This document shows, piece after piece, positions 33,133 through 44,260 of a stretch of DNA of 64,000 nucleotides (the stretch's first letter is position 1; every line of letters begins with the position of its first letter). Origin of the DNA: Meghimatium bilineatum (lineage: Eukaryota > Mollusca > Gastropoda > Stylommatophora > Philomycidae). The position numbers were made by a program, and so were the translations under genes. Under the pieces are notes generated by a model. It was not told where the DNA came from and did no database searches. It saw nothing but the letters and a program-made list of their open reading frames with translations. Location of the stretch: NCBI GenBank assembly GCA_034231615.1, contig CM067315.1:36619129-36683128 (forward strand). Reading direction: 5' to 3'.

Positions 33133-33425
33133 AACACATAACCGGTCAGGATTGGTCTAAGGGTGTCACATTGAGACATTTGATGCAGAAAGATCTCCAC
33201 GCATCTCTATCATCTGTCATCCTGATGACTGGAAATTTCACACCCTGACCAGTCTTTGATATTATCCAACACTGTCTTCTTTATACGACCCTTTCTTCTT
33301 TAACCCTTCACAGTAACTTGAAGAGTATATGCTGTCATCGATGAATGGCCCATCACGTCCCCGTGCCACAGGAATTTACGAAGTGTCACGACTGTTAGCT
33401 TGTGGTTCTTGTTGACTCGCTACTA
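33133..33425 (-). mobile_element. LINE 3' end (family L1-like)
   Basis: Minus-strand reading: TLRKFLWHGDVMGHSSMTAY, TLQVTVKG, RRKGRIKKTVLDNIKDW, the RT C-terminal tail with point changes and a stop. The (AAT)n run is its tail. Confidence 0.65.
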
Positions 33426-33589
33426 CACTAATTCTGTCATGCACAGACACATTAGTCTTCTGCTCTAGGCAATGAGGTATATAAGAGATTTAAAATATTG
33501 AAATTGTTCCTTTCTGGGTGTAATAAAGGCCACGCTGTAAATGTTGGTGTTTTAATATGTTAATTTTCACCGGTTTTGTCTGACTCGAT

Positions 33590-33890
33590 CACAACACAAC
33601 ATAGAGCTGATGACGTGACAAAACACAACATAGAGCTGATGACGTGACAAAACACAACATAGAGCTGATGACGTGACAAAACACAACATAGAGCTGATGA
33701 CGTGACAAAGCACAAAATAGAGCTGATGACGTGATGAAGCACAACATAGAGCTGATGACGTGATAAAACACAACATAGAGCTGATGACGTGACAAATCAC
33801 AGCATATAGCTGATGACGTGACAAAACACAACATAGAGCTGATGACGTGACAAAGCACAACATAGAGCTGATGACGTGATGAAGCACAGG
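33590..33890. repeat. Minisatellite, 29-bp unit, about 10 copies
   Basis: Unit CACAACATAGAGCTGATGAC plus GTGACAAAA. All three minus-strand frames are open and Cys/His/Ser-rich; not coding. It directly precedes a reverse transcriptase fragment. Confidence 0.9.
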
Positions 33891-33904
33891 AGTTAGAAAG
33901 GGAT

Positions 33905-34800
33905 TTGTACTTTCACAAGACCCGTTGTTTTTATACTGTGAAAATATAATGCTTGAAAAAGTTGCTATCCCAGGAATATCAGTGGGAGGACATAACATAA
34001 ATAATTTGAGATATACCGATGACACTGTTCTGATTGCTAAAAGTAAGGAAGACCTTCACGATTTAATTAATGTAGTAGTCACAGAAAGTAAAGAGAAAGG
34101 CATCTGCCTAAATATCAAGAAAACAGAAGTAATAATTATTTAAAAGAAACAAAATATCACATCTTGCAAGATCAAAGTGAATGATATAGTCTTAAAACAG
34201 GTCCACCAACTTAGATAGTTAGGAACAGCGATTACAGCAGATGGTAGAAGTTCAGCAAAAATAAGAAGCAGAATAGGACAGGCAAAAACAACATACAGAA
34301 AAAATAAAAATATATTGTGTAATATGACATTGTCATTAGAGGTGAGAAAGAGAGTTCTGCAGTGCTATATAACTCCTATACTAACATATGTAAGCGATTC
34401 TTGAACAATAAACAAACAGGAAAGCGGAAAAATAGAGGCAATAGCGATGTTGTTCTATAGAAGAATGCTGAGAATACCATGGACAACCAGAAAAACTAAT
34501 GTGAAAGTGTTGAAAGAGTCAAATGTGAAACAGACATTAATCAACAACATAAGGAAAAGGTAAGTTTCATTTTTTGGCCACTTCATGAGACAGGGAGGTT
34601 TGCAAAACATAATCACAACAGGCAAGATTGAAGGCAACAGAAACAGAGGGCGACAACGTGAGAAAACTTTAGACAGGTGACAACCTGGCACGGCAGGGAA
34701 ACATCAACGTCTTGATACATATTTCTGGAGATAGAGAAGCTGTGGAGAACCATGATCGCCTGCGCCAGTCGACATGGCACCTGATGATAATGATGAGATA
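33905..34800 (+). mobile_element. LINE reverse transcriptase, motif YTDD onward (family L3)
   Basis: Translation: GISVGGHNINNLRYTDDTVL, IAKSKEDLHDLINVVV, then after stops VLQCYITPILTYVSDS, YRRMLRIPWTTRKTNVKVLK, FGHFMRQGGLQNIITTGKIE and GNRNRGRQREKTL. Y-T-D-D stands in the catalytic Y-x-D-D place. The 3' end GCACCTGATGATAATGATGA is typical of the family. Broken by at least four stops. Confidence 0.8.
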
Positions 34801-34912
34801 ATCTAATTACCAAATAGCAGAACTAATGTAAAATAGAGATAACAAGAAAAAAAAGAATCAAGGACTTTTTCTGTGTTACGGCCCAACATGGACCTTTATC
34901 TAAAAACGGATC

Positions 34913-35310
34913 ATCACCATCAGGTGCCATGCCGGCTGGCGTAGGCGGACATGGCTATCCACAGCTCTCTGTCCACAGTATTATGTATCAAAGTCGTTGT
35001 TGTTTCCTTGCCGTGCTAGGTTGCCAAACTGTCTAATATTTTCTCCCGTTGTCGCACTCTGTCTCTGTTGCCTTAAATCTTGCCTGTTGTGATTATGTTC
35101 TCTAAACCTGCCTGTCTCATGAAGTGGCCACAAAAAGAAGATTGCCTTTTTCTTATATTGTTGATTAAGGTCCGTTTCGCATTTGACTCTTTCAATACCT
35201 CTACATTAGTTTTTCTGGCATTCCATGGTATTCTCGGCATTCTTCTGTAAAACCACATCTCTGTTGCTTCTAATTTCCAACTTTCCAGTTTGTTTATTAT
35301 CCAAAAACAG
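34913..35310 (-). mobile_element. LINE 3' end (family L3), inverted beside the previous copy
   Basis: The minus strand encodes EATEMWFYRRMPRIPWNARK, TNVEVLKESNAKRTLINNIR, KRQSSFCGHFMRQAGLENII, the same tail as 34440-34800. The two copies lie tail to tail, about 110 bp apart. Confidence 0.8.
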
Positions 35311-35454
35311 ATACAAACAGGAAATAAAAACAAAATTATTTAATTATTAGAAATACATGGAGACTTACCACTCCATCTCCGTGCATCAGATAAGATTTCA
35401 TTTCTGATAAACTTTCTCTTGTATATTTTTAATAACTAATTAATTGTATGTCTT

Positions 35455-35625
35455 GATTTATTGTGAACTCCTGGGTTCGATCCCCGGTAAGGACTGGGTT
35501 TTTTTCTGTCGAATTGTAAATTACAAAACACAACCTGAACATGACATGGCGACAGCAAGAACGAATAGCCTTTATCACACAAACCACTCGAAACCACCCT
35601 TCAACTCTCTAACGGGAAAAATTAA
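35455..35625 (+). mobile_element. tRNA-related SINE remnant
   Basis: GGGTTCGATCCCCGGTAAGG contains a perfect B box (GGTTCGATCCC) as in tRNA-derived SINE heads. The A box is missing, so the head is truncated or replaced. Confidence 0.5.
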
Positions 35626-35834
35626 GTATTGACAGTTATTTTATTATGTATTTCCTGCTTGTATTTGATTTTTGATAAGGTCACTGTTGGACCATAGAGT
35701 AGAAAAAGTCATTGTTCCTTTAATGTTATTTCCTAGTTTTCATTAGTTTATTAATTGGTGGTTTAATTATCTAGTAACAATATTACATGAACCCAGTATT
35801 TATCGCTTCTTGTGTTTGTTATTGTGGTACTCTA

Positions 35835-35940
35835 CACCTTATCAGATATCCTCTAACAGTATGGCTATTTCTTATCAGATATCCTCTAACAGTATGGCTA
35901 TTTCTTATCAGATATCCTCTAACAGTATGGCTATTTATTC
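35835..35940. repeat. Tandem repeat, 33-bp unit, 3 copies
   Basis: Unit ATTTCTTATCAGATATCCTC plus TAACAGTATGGCT. A single diverged copy of TCAGATATCCTCTGACAGTT occurs at 60927, in another repeat context. Confidence 0.8.
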
Positions 35941-36164
35941 TAAGCCAAAAGTAGCGCTCATATTTCTGGCAACATCGTATTCCACGCCCAGTTTGTTTAT
36001 TATGTCACGAAAAAGCAATCATTACCCTCATTAATTTCATTTGTCTATATTTTTTTCTCGTAAAGAGTAAATGTCAGCCCGACCCATTACTCTGTCGCCA
36101 TAAATAGTAATAGTACTTCCATGAAACGGTCCATGGCCTGATACCCTTTGAGACAAAATGGCCT

Positions 36165-36315
36165 GGTCGATCAGCTTTACAGTGGGTCAAAGGGCATGAT
36201 CCCATGGACCGCTGGATCAGCAACCAACCAACCATCAGCTTTACAGTGGGTCACAGGGCATAAGCCCTTGGACCGCTGGATCAGCAACCAGCCAACCATC
36301 ATCTTTACAGTGAAC
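36165..36315. repeat. Tandem duplication of about 69 bp
   Basis: Two and a half copies of a segment starting CAGCTTTACAGTGGGTCA and containing GGACCGCTGGATCAGCAACC. Confidence 0.75.
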
Positions 36316-36725
36316 GCACAAACGATCACGATGTAGGGTACAAGTATGAACAAATACAGAAAACCGCATATATCAGTTTCAATGTTTGAACCGTTGGTCC
36401 ATATCAAGAAAATATATTATAAACAGTGAACAAACATTCAAAACAGTAAAAATAAAGGCACTATCACATATGCATTAGACGACAGACATTTAACAGCAAA
36501 CACATTTCTAAGACAACCATGACGAACGTGTACACAAATATGTCGTAGAGGCGTGAATAAAAAGAAATAGGGAATAGGAACGAAATAAAGCAAATATGCC
36601 TGAAAACTAAAGAATAAAACAGCAAATGTAAATAAAATGTAACTATCTGTATTAAGGGTGCAAATTACTTAAGGGCACTAAGATGCAATATATAGCGATT
36701 TTCAAGGGCGTGCCTAGCTCTATTA
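36316..36725. other. Intergenic segment, nothing recognised
   Basis: A-rich sequence with no array or terminal repeat. Confidence 0.3.
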
Positions 36726-37200
36726 TCAGTGGTGTAAAGATTGTATTCCGGTGATCTGAATGTCGCGGGCATCACGATGATCAGTGACATTGAAATGTAT
36801 TGCAACAGAAGTAAACTTATTGTGGTTAATGGCATGAAAAAGTTGGCTGAAACGGTTACCTGTAGTATTAGCGATGCAAGTCAGCCAATTTACTTTCTCG
36901 TTTCTTTGAACACTCGCATGGTCAGGCACAAGTATGATCGTGACTCAATCAAACTTCGAATTTTCCACTTTCTCAAACCACTGTTCACGTCGCATTTGTA
37001 TTTTTTTTCTTATTACACTCTTATGATCGCTTAGGATACAGACACGAGTCACACTATATGTACTCATCCCGTTCAAGGTTAGGGTCACTGCTATAATCTC
37101 CATAGTCATGCTTCTTGTAGTCGAAACAAAGCACCTATCTCCTCTTTGGTGGTCTGCATTACACACTGAGATATGAAAGCCAGAGCACTACGCATGCGTA
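36726..37200 (-). mobile_element. Unclassified element, possibly Penelope-like remnant
   Basis: Minus-strand text NRFSQLFHAINHNKFTSVAI then HFNVTDHRDARDIQITGIQS resembles the V-A-x-H-F-N...H stretch that ends GIY-YIG-type endonuclease regions of some retroelements. Only this one motif supports it. Confidence 0.25.
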
Positions 37201-37759
37201 CGTGTCTAACAAACAATCATGTCCGGCTGCCTTGAAAGATGCTTCAAGATGCTGATTGATGCGTGCCCACAGACTATACGGTCGGGTTTCTCAAAGTGGG
37301 TAAAAAATACCCCCTTGGCAGCTGTGAGAGATTTCAGGAGACGATTTTGAATCAGGGATCGACAGGGGAAAATGTAGAGTTAGGCAAAGACGAAAAAAAT
37401 TACACAACTCTGAAAATATCACATTAACTCAATTCATACGTAAGCCCGTTATAACGGGACAGAGACGGCACCCTTTCAGGACGTAAGCCCGTTATAATGG
37501 GACTCCATATATACCCTCTAAATTGCCTTGTTTTGTTCGTAAATGACACGTACTATTGTTCTTACATTTCTTATATGTTTATATTGTATAAGAATTTCGC
37601 ATTCAATTATCTTTCTTTTGATACCTTAAATGACTTTCCATAGCTAATACTTTGTCTTCAGGAAGCTAGCGCCTGAATCATGATGGGGTCTAAAAAATTA
37701 GCCTAAAATTAATTACGTCTAAACTCCGGGTATAATTACGTGTTCAAAGAGTTAAAAGA
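37201..37759. other. Intergenic segment with a short duplicated palindrome
   Basis: CGTAAGCCCGTTATAACGGG occurs at 37439 and, with one change, at 37483. Each holds the palindrome CCCGTTATAACGGG or a near form of it. Nothing else recognised. Confidence 0.4.
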
Positions 37760-38645
37760 ATTATATTGAAAGTTTTTCTACCTACTAGCCGGAGGAGAAT
37801 ACAGTTTTCACATAAACCATACGTTATGCTGCAAGATATGGAAAAGCGGGAAATGGCCAAAGAATGGAAAAAGTCAGTATGCATACCCTTATATACAAAG
37901 AATCTATATACCTTATATACATTCAATTGCGTACCAACTATAGAACAGTAGCAATAATCAGTCAAATCAGCAAAATACTACTGCAGATCATAATGAAGAT
38001 AATTCAAAACAAATTAAAAACAGAAATTCACGAAGTTCACGCGAATTTTCGAGCAGGAAGAGGAATAAGAAACCACAATATTCAACATGAAGAAAATAAT
38101 TAAATGATATAGAGAATATAGCATAGACCTACCTATGTGTTTCATAGACTACACCAAGGCGTTTGATTGTGTTAAACATAACTAGCTATGGTCCATCATG
38201 GGAGATATTTGCTTCCTAGAACATCTTATTGAAACCCTTTACCGGAACAACAAACAGCATTAAGAGTGGAGGTGCTGAAGTCGGATTTGTCAGGCCGAAA
38301 GGCGCAGATATTGCATCAATGCTGTAAACCATAATACAACGCATTCCGTTCTCCGGACTATATCCTGCTAATCTGCAGGAGTTTGAGAACGAACGCAGAA
38401 GAAAAAGAAGAGTGGAGGGAGAAACATCTGGATGAATCAGTGTTCAAAGTGGGGTGCGACAGGGATGCATACTATCTCTATATTTTTTTAGCATTTATAC
38501 AGAGAATATAATGAGAAATGTAAGAGAAGAACTAGAGGAAAATGAGTTTGACCCATTACATATCGGTGGGTACAAGATTATAAAAGTAAGATATAGAGAC
38601 GGCAATGTCCATGTTTCTGAGCCTCACATTAGTATAGAAAAGATG
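37760..38645 (+). mobile_element. LINE reverse transcriptase N-terminal part, interrupted by a SINE
   Basis: Frames give MAKEWKKSVCIPLYTKN, TVAIISQISKILLQIIMKII, QNKLKTEIHEVHANFRAGRG, DYTKAFDCV, then after the SINE VRQGCILSLYFFSIYTENIM and HIGGYKIIKVRYRDGNVHVS. VRYRDG stands where the Y-x-D-D motif should be. Belongs to the same group as 33905-34800. The insertion target AAGAGTGGAGG is duplicated at 38262-38272 and 38408-38418. Confidence 0.8.
38273..38407 (+). mobile_element. SINE type B, 5'-truncated, inside a LINE
   Basis: Starts at TGCTGAAGTCGGATTTGTCA (mid-element) and ends in GAACGCAGAAGAAAAAG, bounded by the 11-bp duplication named for the host element. Truncation at the 5' end with an intact duplication implies incomplete reverse transcription. 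Confidence 0.85.
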
Positions 38646-38995
38646 TAACATTTTATAATTCTCATTTTTAACTTGTTTGTAATTTTTTTAGCTGATAATA
38701 TTTTCCTAATGTCATTGAAGGAAATTTTAGTAATTACTATTTTCTTTTTAACTTCTGTTTCACATCTGAAAAAAAGGTATCTACGACTCAACAAAAGGAT
38801 GTTGGATGCTCTGAACTTTCACCGCTTACATTTGAGTGACTTCGTTATTCTACTGGACATATTCATCTGGTGCGTTCTAAAGCCATTCGTACTAGAATAA
38901 CAATTCAAATTTCATATACCACATGAACATTGAAAATATAAATTTTTTTAGAAGTATTAGAAATGTTATTCATCCATCATAATGAATGCAGTTGC
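38646..38995. other. AT-rich segment, nothing recognised
   Basis: Probably decayed flank of the LINE; a 75-codon frame at 38673 has no motif. Confidence 0.3.
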
Positions 38996-39425
38996 GGTTG
39001 TGTCTGTGGGTCTCACCAATGGTTCACTAGACAAACCAACCATGCAACAGAAAACCTTAGTAGATGACATGTCTTTATATCGAGGTTATCTTATAGAAGC
39101 TTCATGGCACGTTATCTATACAATCCCGTAGTCGTAACCTTCGATAACAGTTACCATATTGTTCCGACAGACCGACGTTGTGCTTGAACTAGTTACGGGA
39201 ACGGCGTGGGTGGGCGGAACAACAAAGAAACCTGTCGCAAGAACTAGAGTAAGCTAGAGTAAGAGCCCTGATGTCGACGTTTGCTTCAGCAGCATTCGAC
39301 TCGAAACACCATCGAGTCGAATGGCTGCTGGAACAGAGGGCGGAGCACTAATGGGAATGCCCCACTTGCTGTGAGGTCAGTTTTCTAATCAAGAATCATC
39401 GATCATACGTGATGATTACCATTGT
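38996..39425 (-). repeat. Dispersed repeat E, copy 1 (inverted relative to 60523-60886)
   Basis: Starts TGGGTCTCACCAATGGTTCA and runs to GGGAATGCCCCACTTGCTGT. It contains an 11-bp-stem hairpin ATTCGACTCGA...TCGAGTCGAAT at 39295-39324. Reverse complement of 60523-60886 over about 370 bp. No terminal inverted repeats; class unknown. Confidence 0.75.
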
Positions 39426-39641
39426 TTACTTGCACTGTATGAAATTCAGAGCTATGTACTTAACTGTGTTCGTATATGGCTGAAAAGCCCCATGTTAGGC
39501 ACAAGTGCCCTTGAACAAGCCATGAATATTATGATTACTATAGATGTTGTTTAATATACCCGTGACTGTCTAGCTACTCTCCGCTGTTGAGGAGCTGCAT
39601 TTCTTCTCTTTTCACAAGATTGTGCGTCTTTTTGTTTGCTG

Positions 39642-39975
39642 CAGAGCGACAAGTAACTATTTTCACTCCTCACCTCCTTCTGTGCACTTTCCCCTCCTCA
39701 CTTCTTTTCTTCATAATCTCTTCCTCACTGCTATGCTGCTCCTTCTTTGCTCCATCTGCTATCTATTCACTATCTCTCCTCCTCTTTTCTCCTTATCAAC
39801 CACGTTTGTCTCCATGTAAGAGTCATTGTACTGTTGTCTTTCGTTTGTCCTGATGAAGGCTTTTTAGTCGAAACGTCGTCTGTCCCTGTATCTCGTTGTT
39901 AGGTTGTTTTATGCTTTTATTTTGGTAACACACCTACCTATTTTTTTATATCTTGACACAGAGCGACAAGTAACT
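39642..39975 (+). mobile_element. Pyrimidine-rich segment between 17-bp direct repeats
   Basis: CAGAGCGACAAGTAACT occurs at 39642-39658 and 39959-39975. The 300 bp between is CT-rich for its first 140 bp and contains the hammerhead-like motif. It may be an insertion with target-site duplication or a repeat-flanked retroelement unit. Confidence 0.4.
39847..39880 (+). ncRNA. Hammerhead-like motif, copy 2
   Basis: CTGATGA (39850-39856), candidate stem GGCT/AGTC around a TTTT loop, GAAAC (39870-39874) and GTC directly after. Same layout as 24780-24815. The extra A before the stem departs from the canonical hammerhead. Confidence 0.35.
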
Positions 39976-40321
39976 TTATTTCGTGCAATGAAATCATTTA
40001 TCATTTATCACAGTTTATGCCATAAAATTCCAGTGAAGGTTTTAACGAGTACTTTTAGGGCATGTTTTAGCCATCTTGAGAACATCCCATCATCAACTCA
40101 CCATAAAGAAATATATTTGATAGGATATTCGCTGCTCTGACATGCATACAACATGACCTGCTCCAAGAATCTGTTATTGTATCAGAAGGATTCCAATGCT
40201 GTGGACACCAGTTCTGTCGAGGACAGTAGTATCCGGGATCTTGTCTTGCCATCGACATTCATAACGTTTCTGAGACAATGTGTATACAAGTGATAGAGCT
40301 TTTTGTCTATAAACGCTCAAT
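39976..40321. other. Intergenic segment, nothing recognised
   Basis: No motif or repeat; ends at the TTA microsatellite. Confidence 0.3.
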
Positions 40322-40367
40322 TATTTTATTATTATTATTCTATTATTATTATTACTATTATTATTAC

Positions 40368-40439
<72 letters not shown>

Positions 40440-40460
40440 TATTATTACTATTATTATTAC

Positions 40461-40505
<45 letters not shown>

Positions 40506-40517
40506 TATTATTATTAC

Positions 40518-40562
<45 letters not shown>
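40322..40562. repeat. (TTA)n microsatellite with TAC interruptions
   Basis: About 80 units of ATT with occasional ACT. The poly-Tyr and poly-Ile frames are artefacts. Among the longest simple repeats in the window. Confidence 0.95.
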
Positions 40563-40684
40563 ACTATTAGAATTAAAATTTATTGAAAGGCAAAATACGT
40601 GTATGGAGGCTTGTAAAAGTGCCGAAAATCAAATCGGTAGAGTCTTGCACACGTGAATACTATTTCATTGCCTATCCTGAATAG

Positions 40685-40838
40685 CAAGAAACATTCCAGA
40701 CATGAGACGTGTCTAGTTTATATACAAAGCAGAGAATATGTTGTGCGGCCAGGGGGATGTAAATGCGATTCCAATTTTTTTCTTAGAGAAAGATTATGCA
40801 CACATGGTGAGATGTGTAAGATGGAGACAACTAAATAA
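40685..40838 (+). CDS. Candidate terminal exon, cysteine-rich, CBM14-like
   Basis: After an acceptor (CCTATCCTGAATAG) the frame reads KKHSRHETCLVYIQSREYVV, then RPGGCKCDSNFFLRERLCTH and GEMCKMETTK*. Spacing of C-x13-C-x-C...C-x5-C and the VYI...G-C...C pattern recall the second half of a CBM14 domain, but the cysteine after VYI is Gln. The acceptor phase is 2, as in exon 5, so it could join exon 4. The stop codon overlaps AATAAA (40834-40839). It may be an alternative last exon, the end of a related gene, or chance. No other exon of a second gene was found. Confidence 0.35.
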
Positions 40839-40960
40839 ACATTACTTGGCACGGATCCCATCTCCTGTAATACCTACGTTCGTTGTCACATCAACATTGA
40901 TCAAGGAAAATTTGAACATTATACAAATGGAATAAGTGAATTCTGAAGCGACACTCACAA

Positions 40961-41000
40961 TATATATATATATATATATATATGAGTGTGTGTGTGGTGG

Positions 41001-41036
<36 letters not shown>

Positions 41037-41052
41037 GGGTGTCTGTGTGTAC
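40961..41052. repeat. (AT)n followed by (GT)n/GGGTGT microsatellite
   Basis: About 11 AT units, then TG units broken by GGTGGG. The two dinucleotide types adjoin. Confidence 0.95.
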
Positions 41053-41169
41053 ACTGTAAAACCTGGAACTGCAAGAAATATTCGTTCGTGAAACTTGCTC
41101 GTATTTCAAAGCACTTGTATTTCGAAGCGAATTTTTTCATCCGAAATAAGGAAACTAAAATTATTAGTT

Positions 41170-41570
41170 CTACAACATTTGAACTCACATCTTTCAAGAA
41201 CTCATATCTTTACATCCGAACTCACATCTTTCAAGAACTCATATCTTTACATCCGAACTCACATCTTTCAAGAACTCATATCTTTACATCCGAACTCACA
41301 TCTTTCAAAAACTCATATCTTTACATCCGAACTCACATCTTTCAAGAACTCATATCTTTACATCCGAACTCACATCTTTCAAAAACTCATATCTTTACAT
41401 CCGAACTCACATCTTTCAAGAACTCACATCTTTACATCCGAACTCACATCTTTCAAGAACTCATATCTTTACATCCGAACTCACATCTATCAAGAACTCA
41501 TATCTTTACATCCGAACTCACATCTTTCAAGAACTCATATCTTTACATCCGAACTCACATCTTCACCGCG
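41170..41570. repeat. Minisatellite, 37-bp unit, about 10.5 copies
   Basis: Unit GAACTCACATCTTTCAAGAA plus CTCATATCTTTACATCC. Internally it is a diverged dimer of CTCACATCTTT. The long plus-strand frame from 40986 has no gene support. Confidence 0.9.
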
Positions 41571-42036
41571 TATCCCAACACTACGAGTGCCTCTTCTCGT
41601 CAACCTATCAAACCAAGCCCCCTGCTCATCTTAAAGCCTTCTTCTCTTTCTGTCGAGGAACATACGGTAGTTATGTGCATCTCATATTCTTACTATTATT
41701 GACTATAACTTCATTTTTATTTGTGTTAATACGGTATATGCCTAATCGTTGGATCGTCTCTGACGTTTCCTTAATTATACATTTGAACCAGATATATGTA
41801 CTTTACTTACAGGTCGGCGTACACGGGCTTTGCCTTCTCGCGTGTAAAGTTCACAGTCACACAATCACCCGCTAGTTACTTCTCGTTTATCCACACAAAA
41901 ACATATGTGAAAACATCTTCCAGAAAACATGGCCATTGCTTTGATACTCTCGTCACTTATTTTGCTGCATGTAGCCACTTATGTCTTCTTTCTTCTACAC
42001 TACTATACAAATCGTCTACACAAGTTACTACTTTTT
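41571..42036. other. Intergenic segment, nothing recognised
   Basis: No motif apart from being bounded by the array and the next MITE. Confidence 0.3.
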
Positions 42037-42291
42037 TCACTTTAAGAATGAAGTGGGTCAAAACACACCCTCGCATTACTCCGCGACAAAAGGAGATTTT
42101 TAAACAGCTAATGACATGTAAAAACAATACTATTTTAAAAAAAACAATTAAAAACAATATTTAAACAACATTTGTAGAAAACATTTAAAAACGAAATTTA
42201 AAAACAATATTATTGGGCACTTAACAATCGATTAATGCGTTCTGCGTACAACAACCAATCAGAAGTACTGGCCCACTTCATTCTTAGAGTG
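42037..42291. mobile_element. MITE with 20-bp terminal inverted repeats
   Basis: CACTTTAAGAATGAAGTGGG at 42037-42056 is matched by its reverse complement, with one mismatch, at 42272-42291. The 255-bp interior is AT-rich and non-coding. No convincing target-site duplication, so the superfamily is undecided. Confidence 0.65.
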
Positions 42292-42439
42292 AACAGAGTT
42301 TATATAATGATAAAGCGATGCTCGCAATTTTTATAACTCATTCATGCTCTTTAAAGATTTCCGGCTTAACTTTCACCGTAAAAATATTCTTACTGCATAC
42401 CTTTCTTATAATGGAGGACATTGTTGCAATAATTGTACT

Positions 42440-42745
42440 AAACAACACACACGTCACTTATTTATACGCCTCAGAACAGGACACAACCGACTCCGCAGTA
42501 TACAAAGTTCAAGATTGGCAACACTGCCATGTGCACATGTAGACATGCAGCACAGCGTATCAAGCATATACTTAAAGATTGTTCTGAGTATGAAACGCTG
42601 AGGCAGACATATTGGCCAGACACTAGAAACAACACTGGAATCAAAGCTCTATGGGACACTGTATGAAGTACAAAAGACAGCGAGTTTTATTCAGAAGACA
42701 GAATTACAGATATAGGCATGTTTCAAGTGAACGAAAGAAGAAGAA
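42440..42745 (+). mobile_element. LINE C-terminal region after RNase H
   Basis: Frame-hopping translation: HLFIRLRTGHNRLRS, a Cys/His block (MCTCRHAAQRIKHILKDCSE), YETLRQTYWPDTRNN and VQKTASFIQKTELQI. This matches the post-RNase H tail with its CxC...H...C finger found in RNase H-bearing LINEs. Disrupted by frameshifts. Confidence 0.6.
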
Positions 42746-42811
42746 GTTCTATATCTATATCTTTTTCAGCGGCGAATACGGCGCATGGAGCAAAAACCAG
42801 TCCACTCAAAT

Positions 42812-43172
42812 TATATTGAGGCTGCAGAGATACGGTTTTATAGAAAAATATTGAGAACACACTGGACAGATAAAAAGCGTAATCAAGATATTTTGAAAGA
42901 AGTTAATTCAAAATGAAAGCTGCTTACCCGCATCAGAATGAGATAGTCCATATATTTTGGACACATTATGAGAAGAGTTAAGATGGAACACATTGTAACA
43001 ACAGGCACGTTAAAGAGTAAGAGGTGTAGGGTGGTAAAATCAAGAGAGAATAGCTTGACAACCTAGAATTGTGGCAAGCGAGAACACCGGTATCAGAAAT
43101 TATTGATAACACACTAACAAGAAGCGTGTGGAAAGACATGATAACCAACGCCCACACGGCATGGACCATAAA
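42812..43172 (+). mobile_element. LINE 3' end, RT C-terminal tail
   Basis: EAAEIRFYRKILRTHWTDKK, RNQDILKEVNSK, then YFGHIMRRVKMEHIVTTGTL and DMITNAHTAWT, the L3-type tail; two stops. Confidence 0.7.
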
Positions 43173-43679
43173 AAGTTGTTCTTTGACAATACAATCCTAA
43201 AGTCTCATTTGGATACTATTTCTTCTAAAGTGACTCAGTTTGACATTTTCTGTAATTTTCGTTAGCTGTCCACACAAAATATCAACGAACAGTGATCACC
43301 GAAAATCCCAGGAAAAGTAGTAAAACTGAATCATTTTCGAAAAAAAAAATACATCGGCGTGATTGCATTGTTGAGTGACTAGATTCAGCGCACTTCAAGA
43401 GACAATGCTTGTAGGTAACTAGGATATGAGAGGACTCGGGTATTCCTTTATCTGATACCCATGACCATCAACTTTTAAGACCTGCTGCCTCATTGGGAAT
43501 CATCGTTTTAAAGTGGCGCATTAGACCTTTCCCATGATGATCATTGATCACTTCATGTCTACAGTCGAAAAAAAAATATAATGCATCGCTTCTAAAATAT
43601 ATTTCCAGGTGAGACGGAATATATTTAAGTCTTATATTTGTCGATGGTCACTGAGTAACTCATAAAAACCCAATCTATA
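43173..43679. other. Intergenic segment, nothing recognised
   Basis: Two runs of A (43337, 43568) but no structured repeat. Confidence 0.3.
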
Positions 43680-43805
43680 ACAAAATAACCCTCATGTTCT
43701 AAAATAAACCATATGTCAACACCTCCTCTTCGATCTCTAACAAAATAACCCTCCTGTTCCTAAAACAAAACGTATGTCAACATCTCCTCTTCCATCGCTA
43801 ACAAA
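43680..43805. repeat. Tandem duplication, about 63-bp unit
   Basis: TAACAAAATAACCCTCATGT and TAACAAAATAACCCTCCTGT begin two copies that continue to CACCTCCTCTTCGATC and CATCTCCTCTTCCATC. Confidence 0.75.
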
Positions 43806-44127
43806 ATCACAGCGAAAGTCTGATAACAAGACAATCAACACATACTCCTCCCTTCCATCAATAAAGTTGAAAAATAGTAGAGGATTTCATTAAAAACCAC
43901 GATGGGGGTCAAAGATTCCTAAACATTACCTTCCTGAAAGATACTGTGGTACACCATTCCCTGGTCCTTGAAACACAGTAGTATACAGTAAACGTCATTT
44001 GAAACACTGTTCAAGGGACGTAACTGGTTAATAAATTCAATGGAGATAACTTATGGTAATAATTGTCCATAACTGTATATACAGAATGTCAGTTATTACG
44101 CACATAGTATGTCAGCACCGACCATAT

Positions 44128-44152
44128 CGTTATAACGGGATTCCACTGTACT
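44128..44152. mobile_element. Solitary end of a pogo-like MITE
   Basis: ATCGTTATAACGGGATTCCA then CTGTA is the terminus type seen at 55816-55989. The matching other end was not found within 500 bp. Confidence 0.4.
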
Positions 44153-44260
44153 AGGAATTTAGCCACAATTTGAGTAAATTCTCCCTTCCCTCCCCCCCCC
44201 CCGTTTCTAGATATTCCGCTACAGGTCATCAGCGTTCTCATGAAAAAAAAAGATTACACC

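Noticed and set aside
35455..35480. Functional tRNA gene
   Set aside because: Only a B box is intact; no acceptor stem or A box could be paired.
40278..40656. Poly-Tyr and poly-Ile proteins
   Set aside because: (TTA)n microsatellite.
40986..41702. 238-codon frame
   Set aside because: Passes through a GT microsatellite and a 37-bp array.
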